This document shows, one piece after another, positions 25,671 to 33,263 of a stretch of 64,000 nt of DNA. Under the pieces are notes generated by a model. That model was not told the origin of the DNA. It was given only the letters and a program-made list of their open reading frames with translations, and did not search any database. How positions within the stretch are numbered: the first letter of the stretch is position 1; each line of letters opens with the position of its first letter. This DNA is from Spirochaetaceae bacterium (GTDB lineage: Bacteria > Spirochaetota > Spirochaetia > Treponematales > Treponemataceae), in assembly GCA_017623685.1 (NCBI GenBank), contig JAGAOP010000042.1, positions 42,906 to 106,905 on the forward strand. Direction: 5' to 3'. The position numbers and the translations under genes were made by a program.

Positions 25671-26372
25671 TTAGCTGTCTTTTGATAATGCAGTTTTTAT
25701 AGCTTTCGCTATGGTTTCTGTATCCATTACTCCCGCACCAGCTTTAGGAGCAGAAACCGATTCCGTTGAACCTTCCAATGCGAAATCCGTATTTTCTAGA
25801 ACTTCATTCTTTACACTTGATATTCCTGAAGAAAAATCACCTATATCTGGTAACACATCTATTTCATCACTTGAAATTTCTGTATTGCCAACACCAACAG
25901 GCTTTCCTAATTCCACAGGACGGAAGGTATTTTCTGGATTTTCCGAAGAAGATGTTGCTTGAGGTTGAACTTGTGGTTTTGGTGCAGAAACTACAGCAGA
26001 TTCCTCGATTATTTCTTCGTTTGTTTCGGCAAGATTATCAACTGTTTCAGATTTTTTTTCTGGAATAACTTCGGCATTAACATAAAAATCAGGACCGCCA
26101 TCTTCTTCTGCCAACGGCTCGTCACCCACAGAAATATCAACCAAAGACCCAGTATGAGCTTCGCTGCTAGTTTCCACTCGCATTTCTCCTTCAATTTTAA
26201 GAAAGGTTCTAAAAACAAAGGAAACTACATAGCCTAGCAATCCACAAATCAGTGCAAAAACTAAAGCCCGTAGCAAAACTATACCTATCGAAACTCCAGC
26301 GATAATTCCTACCAGAAAAGACAAAACAAACCCGGTGGCAGCAGAAATAAAAATTACCTTCGGGTTTATCAT
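25671..26372 (-). CDS. Membrane protein upstream of sigma-28, unknown function
   Basis: 233 aa. Two closely spaced transmembrane helices (about 5-28 and 30-52, Gly-rich hairpin) followed by a long acidic, Glu/Ser/Val-rich and probably disordered cytoplasmic tail, ending in a short helix (DTETIAKAIKTALSKDS) that may bind a partner. It is the first visible gene of the motility operon; the start ATG at 26372 has a GGAGG-like site (minus strand). In treponemes an uncharacterised protein of this kind sits next to the sigma gene. Role unknown. Confidence 0.7.
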   Translation of the reverse strand: MINPKVIFISAATGFVLSFLVGIIAGVSIGIVLLRALVFALICGLLGYVVSFVFRTFLKIEGEMRVETSSEAHTGSLVDISVGDEPLAEEDGGPDFYVNAEVIPEKKSETVDNLAETNEEIIEESAVVSAPKPQVQPQATSSSENPENTFRPVELGKPVGVGNTEISSDEIDVLPDIGDFSSGISSVKNEVLENTDFALEGSTESVSAPKAGAGVMDTETIAKAIKTALSKDS

Positions 26373-26507
26373 AATAATCCTCCATTTAATATTTTACGGC
26401 AAAAACCGTATTAGGTCAAGTAACAGTTTATGCAACCTAGATTAATAAGTTAAAAAGAATTAAGTCCTTTTATAAAACAATACAAACAGGACAAATTGCT
26501 AGTCTTA

Positions 26508-26536
26508 TTGCAATTATCCTGATAAAACGATAGAAT
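26508..26536 (+). promoter_or_regulatory. glyA promoter
   Basis: TTGCAA (26508-26513), 17-bp spacer, TAGAAT (26531-26536). The leader to the ATG is about 70 nt; no glycine riboswitch or other aptamer was recognised in it. Confidence 0.65.
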
Positions 26537-26609
26537 TATTATAAATTGTAGCAAGTCATCTGACAAGCTCATAATATTGTCTTTCAAGTCAATGTATTCA
26601 GGAGAAATT

Positions 26610-28112
26610 ATGTCTACACCTTTACAAAATTATCTTTCATCTACTAGCAATGATAAAATCAATCCAGCCATGGTTGCATATGTTGCAAATCTTCAAGAAG
26701 TAGCTACAGTTAGTCCAGAAATTGCAGCTTCTGTTGTAAAAGAATTGGCGACACAACGAGCCCATTTAAAATTAGTCGCAAGTGAAAACTACTGTTCATT
26801 AAATACTCAAGCTGCCATGGGCAACTTGCTTACAGATAAATATGCAGAAGGTTTTCCAGAACATCGTTACTATGGGGGCTGTGAAAATGTTGATGCAGTA
26901 GAAACCCTTGCTGCCGAAGAAGCTAAAGCTCTTTTCGGTGCAGATCATGCATACGTTCAACCCCATTCAGGAGCAGACGCAAACCTTGTTGCTTATTGGG
27001 CTATTCTAAACGCAAAAGTTGAAATGCCAGAATGCGAAAAACTAGGTGAAACAAATCTATCTCACCTAAGCGATGCACAATGGGCTGAACTTAGGGCAAA
27101 ACTTGGAAACCAACGACTTTTAGGCTTAGACTATTATTCAGGTGGACATCTTACTCACGGATACAGACAGAATCTTTCAGCTCGTATGTTTGAAAGTTAT
27201 TCATATACAGTTGATAAAGAAACTGGAGTTTTAGATTACGATGCCATTGAAAAACAAGCTATGGAAATTAAGCCTCTTATCTTACTGGCAGGTTATTCTG
27301 CTTATCCCCGAGCAATCAACTTCAAACGCTTTAGAGAAATTGCAGATAAATGTGGAGCTGTTTTAATGGTTGACATGGCTCACTTTGCAGGTCTTGTAGC
27401 AGGTAAAGTATTTACCGGAGAATACAATCCTGTAGAATGGGCAGATGTAGTTACAACTACAACTCACAAAACACTACGAGGTCCAAGAGGTGCCTTAATT
27501 CTTTGCAAAGCAGAATTTGCTGACAGTGTAAACAAGGGTTGTCCTTTAGCCTTAGGTGGACCACTTCCACATATTATGGCAGCAAAAGCCATCGCTTTCA
27601 AAGAAGCTCGTTCTGAAGCATATAAAGATTATGCCCACAAAGTTCAAGAAAACGCAAAAGAACTTGCTGAACAATGCATCAAACTAGGAATGAAACTTCA
27701 AACCGGAGGAACAGATAACCACTTAATGCTAATTGATGTTACTTCCTTTGGACTAACAGGTCGCCAAGCTGAAAATGCAATGTTTGAATGTGGCGTAACA
27801 CTAAACAGAAACACTCTTCCCTTCGACCCACAAGGTCCATGGTGGACAAGTGGAATCCGTGTTGGAACACCAGCTGTTACAACTTTGGGTATGGATAAAG
27901 AAGAAATGAAAGAAATCGCTGCTATCATAAACTTGGTTCTTAGTGGAACAAAACCAGGGCTTACAAAAGACGGAAAACCTGCAAAAGGCAAAATTGAAAT
28001 CAATCCAGAAGTCAAAGCAGAGGCTCAAAACCGAGTAAATGAACTTCTAAAACGATTCGTATTATATCCAGAGCTAGACTTAGACTTTTTGAAAAAAGAA
28101 TTTGTAAAATAA
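26610..28112 (+). CDS. glyA: Serine hydroxymethyltransferase, long spirochaete form
   Basis: 500 aa PLP enzyme converting serine and tetrahydrofolate to glycine and methylene-THF. The PLP Lys is in TTTTHKTLRGPRG (about residue 287); GGCENVD, YVQPHSGADAN, GGHLTHG, DMAHFAGLVA and GVTLNRNTLPFDP are standard. It is ~80 residues longer than the E. coli enzyme; an insertion of ~35 residues (about 140-175) precedes GGHLTHG, and the N-terminus is extended. Treponemal GlyA proteins are known to be long. Start ATG 26610 behind CAGGAGA; an in-frame TTG at 26577 is rejected. Confidence 0.95.
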   Translation: MSTPLQNYLSSTSNDKINPAMVAYVANLQEVATVSPEIAASVVKELATQRAHLKLVASENYCSLNTQAAMGNLLTDKYAEGFPEHRYYGGCENVDAVETLAAEEAKALFGADHAYVQPHSGADANLVAYWAILNAKVEMPECEKLGETNLSHLSDAQWAELRAKLGNQRLLGLDYYSGGHLTHGYRQNLSARMFESYSYTVDKETGVLDYDAIEKQAMEIKPLILLAGYSAYPRAINFKRFREIADKCGAVLMVDMAHFAGLVAGKVFTGEYNPVEWADVVTTTTHKTLRGPRGALILCKAEFADSVNKGCPLALGGPLPHIMAAKAIAFKEARSEAYKDYAHKVQENAKELAEQCIKLGMKLQTGGTDNHLMLIDVTSFGLTGRQAENAMFECGVTLNRNTLPFDPQGPWWTSGIRVGTPAVTTLGMDKEEMKEIAAIINLVLSGTKPGLTKDGKPAKGKIEINPEVKAEAQNRVNELLKRFVLYPELDLDFLKKEFVK

Positions 28113-28141
28113 TTTTTCAAAAATCATAATTGCTTTTTATA

Positions 28142-28175
28142 CCCTCCATAAGAAAAGTTTTTTTTCTGCGGAGGG
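28142..28175 (+). terminator. Hairpin after glyA, possible terminator
   Basis: Stem CCCTCC/GGAGGG with a second stem AGAAAA/TTTTCT inside. No U-tract follows, so it may be a weak terminator or an mRNA-protecting hairpin between glyA and apt. Confidence 0.45.
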
Positions 28176-28220
28176 ATAATTAACCTTGCAAAACATACAT
28201 TTAAGGAATATTATAAAAGA

Positions 28221-28754
28221 ATGAGTAGCTTAGAAATTCTAGACAAATCTATTCGTCGTATTCCCAACTTTCCTAAGCCAGGAATTTTATTTTATGACAT
28301 TACCGGTGTAATAATAAATCCGATAGCATTTAACTACTGCCTTGACAGAATGGCAGAAATCTGCAAAGAGCTAAAAATTGATGCTATCTCTGGCATAGAA
28401 TCTAGGGGATTCTTATTTGCAGCTCCTCTTGCTGCAAGACTTCAGTTACCTTTAATTCTAATTAGAAAGAAAGGGAAATTACCAGGGAAAACCTATTCAT
28501 GTAAATATTCTTTGGAATATGGAATAGCAGAAATCGAAGCCCACATTGACGACATAAAGCAAGGTCAGCGTGTAGTTGTAATAGATGACTTAATCGCTAC
28601 AGGTGGAACTCTAAAAGCTGCAAAAACAATTTTTGAACAAGCTGGTGCCACCGTTGTAGAATTTCTTGGTGTTGTTGGGTTACCTTTTTTAAACTATAAA
28701 GAAGCCTTGGAACCTACTCCTGTTCGGACCCTAATTAATTACGATTGCGAATGA
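28221..28754 (+). CDS. apt: Adenine phosphoribosyltransferase
   Basis: 177 aa. Converts adenine and PRPP to AMP in purine salvage. The PRPP-binding loop VVVIDDLIATGGTLKAA (about residues 119-135), IESRGFLFAAPLA and the N-terminal RRIPNFPKPGILFYDITG are diagnostic. Length matches the family. Ribosome site AAGGAA is 12 nt before the ATG, and a hairpin lies between it and glyA. Confidence 0.96.
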   Translation: MSSLEILDKSIRRIPNFPKPGILFYDITGVIINPIAFNYCLDRMAEICKELKIDAISGIESRGFLFAAPLAARLQLPLILIRKKGKLPGKTYSCKYSLEYGIAEIEAHIDDIKQGQRVVVIDDLIATGGTLKAAKTIFEQAGATVVEFLGVVGLPFLNYKEALEPTPVRTLINYDCE

Positions 28755-28899
28755 TTTTTTACATCAAATTAGGAAAAGTTATTCTAAAACAGGATGTGTA
28801 ATCAAGCCAACAAATAAAGCCGTATCTCCATATCACTTATTTATAAATATTCATTATTAGTGGCTTAAAAGCTTGAATTTTAGCAGGAGTTTTGGATCA

Positions 28900-30360
28900 A
28901 TGGCAATAGACGTTTCTAAAAATACAGTTATTAAATCTCTAATCTGGAAATTCATGGAACGATGTGGTGTACAAGGAGTTCAGTTTGTACTTTCCATTAT
29001 TTTAGCCAGATTGATTGCACCAGCAGATTATGGTCTATTAGCCTTGCTGTTAGTTTTTATCCAAATAGCTAATGTTTTTATTCAAAGTGGTTTTAACACA
29101 GCACTTATCCAAAAAAAAGAGGCTGACGAAATAGATTTTTCTTCAGTATTTTACTTTAGCCTTTTTGTTGCAGCTTTACTTTACACTCTACTCTATTTTA
29201 CGTCCCCCCTTATTACAATATTTTTTAAGCAAGATAAATTATCACCATTACTAAGAGTTCTTTCCATTACACTTTTTTTTGGAGCTGTAAATAGCGTACA
29301 AGCAGCCTATGTTTCTAAAAATATGCAATTTAAGCGTTTCTTTTTTAGCAACATGGGAGCCATTATTATCAGTGGAACATTTGGCTTAATTTTAGCCCTA
29401 AAAGGTAAAGGAGCCTGGGCTTTAGTAACCCAACAATTAACCTATGGAATTGAAGCCTGTGTAATTAATTGGTTTACTGTAAAGTGGCGACCAAAATTGA
29501 TTTTTTCCTTAAAGCGATTAAAATCCTTGTTTAGTTTTGGTTGCAAACTCTTAATTTCTAGCCTATTGGATACAGTCTTTAGAAATATCTATAATTTAAT
29601 TGTTGGAAGAATATACGACAGTGCAGCCTTAGGATATTTTAACAGAGGACACCAATTTCCACAGATTATCGCTACAAATTTAGATGGTTCAATTCAAAGT
29701 GTAATGCTTCCTACCCTTTCGGCAAATAACGACAACGTAAAAGAAGTAAAAAAAATAACTCGAAGATCCATAAGTACAAGTGCCTTTGTTTTAATGCCAT
29801 GTATGTTTGGATTAGCTGCAGTGGCTGAACCATTAATAAAAGTACTATTAACAGACGCCTGGTTACCCTGTGTTCCTTTTTTACAATTAGCTTGTGTTAG
29901 CTACGCCTTATATCCAATTCACACCGCAAATTTAACAGGAATCAATGCCCTAGGCAGAAGCGATATTTTCTTAAAATTAGAAATAATAAAAAAGTGTATA
30001 ACTATATTGAATATAGTAATAACTTTGCCCTTGGGAATCTATGCCATGGCAATAGGTCAAGTTGCCAGTGGATTTATTTCTACATTTATAAATGCCTTCC
30101 CAAACAAAAAACTTATGGAATATTCATATTTTGAACAGTGGAAAGATTTATTTCCTTCATTTATATTTTCAGTATTGATGGGCTGTCTTGTATATCCAAT
30201 AAAATATATTGCTTTATCTCCAATTTTCATCCTCTTAATTCAAATTATTCTTGGGATAATAATTTACGTAGCATTTTCAAAAATCTTTAAAATCGAAAGT
30301 TACAGGTATTTATTGGACACAATTAAAAATTTCAAAATAAAAAAGGAATCAAAAAAATGA
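28900..30360 (+). CDS. Polysaccharide flippase (Wzx/MOP family)
   Basis: 486 aa with about 12-14 transmembrane helices. The start (SKNTVIKSLIWKFMERCGVQ, then LARLIAPADYGLLALLLVF) is typical of lipopolysaccharide/teichuronic-acid type flippases of the MOP superfamily, which move lipid-linked oligosaccharides across the inner membrane. Start ATG 28900 with AGGAG; the in-frame TTG at 28873 is rejected. It overlaps the DegT gene by 4 nt and so opens the glycan region. The glycan is unknown. Confidence 0.88.
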   Translation: MAIDVSKNTVIKSLIWKFMERCGVQGVQFVLSIILARLIAPADYGLLALLLVFIQIANVFIQSGFNTALIQKKEADEIDFSSVFYFSLFVAALLYTLLYFTSPLITIFFKQDKLSPLLRVLSITLFFGAVNSVQAAYVSKNMQFKRFFFSNMGAIIISGTFGLILALKGKGAWALVTQQLTYGIEACVINWFTVKWRPKLIFSLKRLKSLFSFGCKLLISSLLDTVFRNIYNLIVGRIYDSAALGYFNRGHQFPQIIATNLDGSIQSVMLPTLSANNDNVKEVKKITRRSISTSAFVLMPCMFGLAAVAEPLIKVLLTDAWLPCVPFLQLACVSYALYPIHTANLTGINALGRSDIFLKLEIIKKCITILNIVITLPLGIYAMAIGQVASGFISTFINAFPNKKLMEYSYFEQWKDLFPSFIFSVLMGCLVYPIKYIALSPIFILLIQIILGIIIYVAFSKIFKIESYRYLLDTIKNFKIKKESKK

Positions 30361-31472
30361 GTGAAAATAAAAAAACAATAACTGTAACATCTCCGCTTTT
30401 GCCAGATTTAAAAGAATTTGAAAAAATGCTTGAAGATATTTGGGAAAGAAAGTGGCTTACAAATAATGGATATTATCATAAAGAATTAGAAAAAGCTCTT
30501 GCTGAATATTTAGGTGTTCCTTATATCAGTCTTTTTACAAATGGAACTTTACCTTTGATTACAGCTCTACAGGCTTTAAGAATTACTGGAGAAGTAATTA
30601 CAACTCCATATAGTTTTGTTGCAACAACTCACTCTTTGTGGTGGAATGGGATAAAACCTGTGTTTGTTGATGTTGATGAAAAAACAGGCAACATTGACCC
30701 AGATAAAATTGAAGCTGCCATTACTCCAAAAACTACAGCAATTATGCCTGTTCATGTTTATGGAACACCTTGTGATACAAAACGAATTAAAGAAATTGCA
30801 GATAAATATGGATTAAAAGTTATTTATGATGCAGCTCATGCCTTTGGCGTTTGGCAAGACGGAAAATCAATCTTAGAAGCTGGGGATATGTCTACATTAA
30901 GTTTTCATGCAACTAAGGTTTATAACACTGTTGAAGGTGGAGCTTTGATTTGCCATGATGAAGCAACAAAAAAACGAATTGATTATCTTAAAAACTTTGG
31001 GTTTGCAGGAGAAACAGAAGTAATTGCTCCTGGAATAAATTCCAAAATGGATGAAATTCGTAGTGCTTATGGAATTTTGAATTTAAAACAAGTTGATAAA
31101 GCAATAGAAAATCGCAAAAATATTGCACAAAAATATAAAAAAGCTTTAAAAGATGTAGAAGGAATTCGTTATTTAGAAGACATTGAAGGCGTAAAACACA
31201 ATTATTCATATTTTCCTATTTTTATTGATGAAGAAAAGTATGGAATGAGTCGTGATGCACTTTATGCAAAATTAAAAGAAAATAATATTTTAGGAAGAAG
31301 ATATTTTTATCCTTTAATTAGTGAATTTGCAACTTATAAAGGTTTGGAATCTTCTAGTAAAGAAAATCTTCCTGTAGCACATAAATTAGCAGATAGTGTA
31401 ATTTGTTTACCAATGTACGCAGATTTAACAGATGAAGATGTGGAAAGAATTATTGAGGTTGTGAAAAGTTAA
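30357..31472 (+). CDS. DegT/DnrJ/EryC1/StrS aminotransferase
   Basis: 371 aa PLP enzyme that normally aminates a nucleotide-linked keto-sugar. The PLP Lys is in LSFHATKVYNTVEGGAL; FTNGTLPLI, TTPYSFVATTHS, DAAHAFG and FGFAGETE are as expected. A product such as a dTDP- or UDP-amino sugar would be loaded on the glycan moved by the flippase. No sugar 4,6-dehydratase is in the window, so the keto-sugar must be made elsewhere. Its last codons lie within the first copy of the 53-bp direct repeat. Confidence 0.92.
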   Translation: MSENKKTITVTSPLLPDLKEFEKMLEDIWERKWLTNNGYYHKELEKALAEYLGVPYISLFTNGTLPLITALQALRITGEVITTPYSFVATTHSLWWNGIKPVFVDVDEKTGNIDPDKIEAAITPKTTAIMPVHVYGTPCDTKRIKEIADKYGLKVIYDAAHAFGVWQDGKSILEAGDMSTLSFHATKVYNTVEGGALICHDEATKKRIDYLKNFGFAGETEVIAPGINSKMDEIRSAYGILNLKQVDKAIENRKNIAQKYKKALKDVEGIRYLEDIEGVKHNYSYFPIFIDEEKYGMSRDALYAKLKENNILGRRYFYPLISEFATYKGLESSSKENLPVAHKLADSVICLPMYADLTDEDVERIIEVVKS

Positions 31473-31498
31473 TGTATGAAAAAAATAATGCTTTTAGG
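31445..31498 (+). repeat. Direct repeat, left copy (54 bp)
   Basis: Covers the last codons and stop of the DegT gene plus the start codon and first eight codons of the next gene. It matches 33211-33263 with two substitutions and one small indel; the last 29 bases (from TAATGTATG to TTTTAGG) are identical. Confidence 0.9.
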
Positions 31499-31898
31499 AG
31501 CTGTTATCGGGGAAATAGGCTTTAATACATTTGATCATAATTTTTCTTTTTCATCATCTGAAAAAAAAGGTTTATACTGTGATTTTGAATATGATTTGAA
31601 CACTATATTAATGTTTGATTTTGGATGTGGTATTAAGAATTCTTTATCAAAAGTAAAGAAAAATATAAAATCTGACTTTGAAGCTCTAAAGATTGCTTTT
31701 ACTCAAATTATTTCAGGGCGAGCTCCTGAACAAAGAGGAAATGGATTAAAATTTGTATTAAATTCGGTTGTAGAAAATCAATGGAATATGTATTTTCAAA
31801 GTGGAGATGCTTATTGTATAATAGACAAAAGTGGTTATAGTTTTGGAAATGCAATGCAGAATTATAATGGATGTTTTTGTATTTTGAAAAGGAAGTAA
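31476..31898 (+). CDS. GHKL-type ATP-binding protein with replaced N-terminus
   Basis: 140 aa. Residues 1-8 (MKKIMLLG) are identical to the start of the ATP-grasp protein at 33241 because both lie in the direct repeat. From residue 9 the protein is a GHKL ATPase: N-box GEIGFNTFDHN, G1 box DFGCGIKNSL and G2 box RGNGLKFV. The usual N-terminal part before the N-box is absent, so this is a truncated chimera. It is followed after 1 nt by a STAS-like gene, a common pairing for such ATPases. Whether the chimera is folded or dead is unknown. Confidence 0.65.
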   Translation: MKKIMLLGAVIGEIGFNTFDHNFSFSSSEKKGLYCDFEYDLNTILMFDFGCGIKNSLSKVKKNIKSDFEALKIAFTQIISGRAPEQRGNGLKFVLNSVVENQWNMYFQSGDAYCIIDKSGYSFGNAMQNYNGCFCILKRK

Positions 31899-31899
31899 A

Positions 31900-32187
31900 A
31901 TGATACTAGATATGGCAAATTTTGGCGAAATGCTTATGTCTCGAAGTTCTGGAAGAGAAGATTTATTAAAAGCAGAAGCATATTTATTTTCTGAAATAAA
32001 AGAAAAAGAAATTATTCTTGATTTTAAAAATGTAAAAGTTCTAGCACCTTCTTGGGCTGATGAATTTATTACACCTTTAACAAAAAAATATCAAATTTCA
32101 TATACAAACACAGAAAATCCATCCGTAATAGCATCCTTAAAGATGATATTAGAACCTGTTGATGTTACAAAGTATGAGAAAAAGTAA
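31900..32187 (+). CDS. STAS-like protein (DUF4325-like)
   Basis: 95 aa. Visible are SRSSGREDLLKAEAYLF, then EIILDFKNVKVLAPSWADEF, the classic pattern of the DUF4325 STAS-like domain (strand, LDF.N, then Ser/Trp-Ala-Asp-Glu-Phe helix). These proteins usually accompany a GHKL ATP-binding protein, as here, suggesting a kinase/antagonist-type regulatory pair. AAGGAAG precedes the ATG, one base after the ATPase stop. Target unknown. Confidence 0.7.
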   Translation: MILDMANFGEMLMSRSSGREDLLKAEAYLFSEIKEKEIILDFKNVKVLAPSWADEFITPLTKKYQISYTNTENPSVIASLKMILEPVDVTKYEKK

Positions 32188-32190
32188 TTT

Positions 32191-32424
32191 ATGTCAAACA
32201 CAAAATTGAATCAACAAGATGATTTATTTTTCTTACAAGTACGTTTGTTTAGGTTGGCACAAACAAAATGGAACGTTGATTCAAAAAAATGTAGTGAAAT
32301 ATTTAATAAATATAAAATATATGATTATATTGAAACATGTTATGAGTTTTTTCATATTCAAGGTGATGAAGAAAATTTTAATGACATCAATAAATACCTA
32401 AAAAATAATGGAGTTGAATTATGA
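32191..32424 (+). CDS. DUF3791-like small protein
   Basis: 77 aa helical protein. The end, FNKYKIYDYIETCYEFFH followed by INKYLKNNG, fits the DUF3791 pattern (short helical protein found immediately before DUF3990). The DUF3990 gene overlaps it by 4 nt (ATGA), so the two are coupled, as in a toxin-antitoxin-like set. It may be the immunity or accessory component. Recognised by pattern, not by search. Confidence 0.6.
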   Translation: MSNTKLNQQDDLFFLQVRLFRLAQTKWNVDSKKCSEIFNKYKIYDYIETCYEFFHIQGDEENFNDINKYLKNNGVEL

Positions 32425-32993
32425 TTTTGCAAGATAATATAAAATTGTATCATGCAAGTTATATTGCAGTTGAAAAAATTGATTTAACTCTATGTTCTGA
32501 AGGAAAAGATTTTGGAAAAGGCTTTTATGTAACAACAAATTATGAACAAGCATGTCGATTTGTAAAAACTTCTATAAAAAAAGCAATTAAAAATGGAATT
32601 ACCATATCAAACAATTCAATTGGATATATTTCTGTATATGAATTTAAAAATAATATAAAAGATGTTTCTATTTTTGCCTTTGCTGATGCAAATAGAGATT
32701 GGCTTCATTGTGTGGCCGAGCATAGAAAGCGTGATTTATTTAGTAAAAGTCAAAATGCTTGGAATAAATTCGACATAATTGCTGGAAAAATTGCTAATGA
32801 TACAACAAATCAAGTGCTTACAACATATATAAATGGTTTATATGGTGAAGTCGGTTCTGATTTAGCAGACGAAACAGCTATAAGACTTTTGCTACCAAAC
32901 AAACTATCTGATCAAATTTGTTTTAAATCTGAAAAGTCATTACAGTTGTTGTCATTTATAGAGGCAAAGGAGGCTATTATTGATGAAAGTTAA
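32421..32993 (+). CDS. DUF3990-type ADP-ribosyltransferase-like protein
   Basis: 190 aa. The start LYHASYIAVEKIDL, then GKDFGKGFYVTTNYEQAC, matches the ADP-ribosyltransferase fold (His and Tyr of the H-Y-E class). FDIIAGKIANDTTNQVL and SDQICFKSEKSLQLLSF complete the DUF3990 pattern. A likely toxin or protein/nucleic-acid modifying enzyme, encoded with two small partners. Target and whether it is active are unknown. It overlaps the upstream gene by 4 nt and the downstream one by 11 nt. Confidence 0.75.
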   Translation: MILQDNIKLYHASYIAVEKIDLTLCSEGKDFGKGFYVTTNYEQACRFVKTSIKKAIKNGITISNNSIGYISVYEFKNNIKDVSIFAFADANRDWLHCVAEHRKRDLFSKSQNAWNKFDIIAGKIANDTTNQVLTTYINGLYGEVGSDLADETAIRLLLPNKLSDQICFKSEKSLQLLSFIEAKEAIIDES

Positions 32994-33210
32994 TAAATAT
33001 GAATATACTATGGAACTTTTGGCTGCAATGACGGCCTCTGAAATTGCTAAAAGACATAATATTTCAAAACTTCAGGCATTTGATAAATTTATTCAATCAA
33101 AAACTGCGGATATGCTTTTTGATGATGAATTAAACTTTTGGTGGAATGGACCTGATTATTTAGCTGATGAATATGAAAAGGAAATGGCTCATTATGAGAC
33201 ATTGGTATAA
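32983..33210 (+). CDS. Small partner protein of the DUF3990 gene
   Basis: 75 aa helical protein (MELLAAMTASEIAKRHN, FDKFIQSKTADMLFDDELNFWWNG, PDYLADEYEKE). I have the impression that proteins of this pattern occur next to DUF3990 genes, but cannot name the family. Start ATG 32983 with AAGGAGG upstream; the adjacent TTG is rejected. Likely an antitoxin or cofactor of the ADP-ribosyltransferase-like protein. Its stop is immediately followed by the right direct repeat. Confidence 0.6.
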   Translation: MKVNKYEYTMELLAAMTASEIAKRHNISKLQAFDKFIQSKTADMLFDDELNFWWNGPDYLADEYEKEMAHYETLV

Positions 33211-33263
33211 AATAATTATTTAGGTTGTGAAAACTAATGTATGAAAAAAATAATGCTTTTAGG
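33211..33263 (+). repeat. Direct repeat, right copy (53 bp)
   Basis: Begins right after the stop of the last cassette gene and runs through the ribosome site, start codon and first ~8 codons of the intact ATP-grasp gene. See the copy at 31445-31498. Confidence 0.9.

Larger units (their letters stand above)
31499..33210. other. Repeat-bounded cassette: ATPase/STAS pair plus DUF3791/DUF3990 set
   Basis: About 1.7 kb between the two 53-bp direct repeats, holding five small genes on plus, all very AT-rich. The right repeat begins on the base after the last gene's stop. The flanking sugar-related genes would be adjacent without it. No transposase or integrase is seen. Confidence 0.75.

Noticed and set aside
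26373..26609. Glycine riboswitch in front of glyA
   Set aside because: No glycine-aptamer core found; only a promoter and leader are visible.
31445..33263. Insertion sequence or transposon
   Set aside because: Direct repeats but no inverted repeats and no transposase or integrase.
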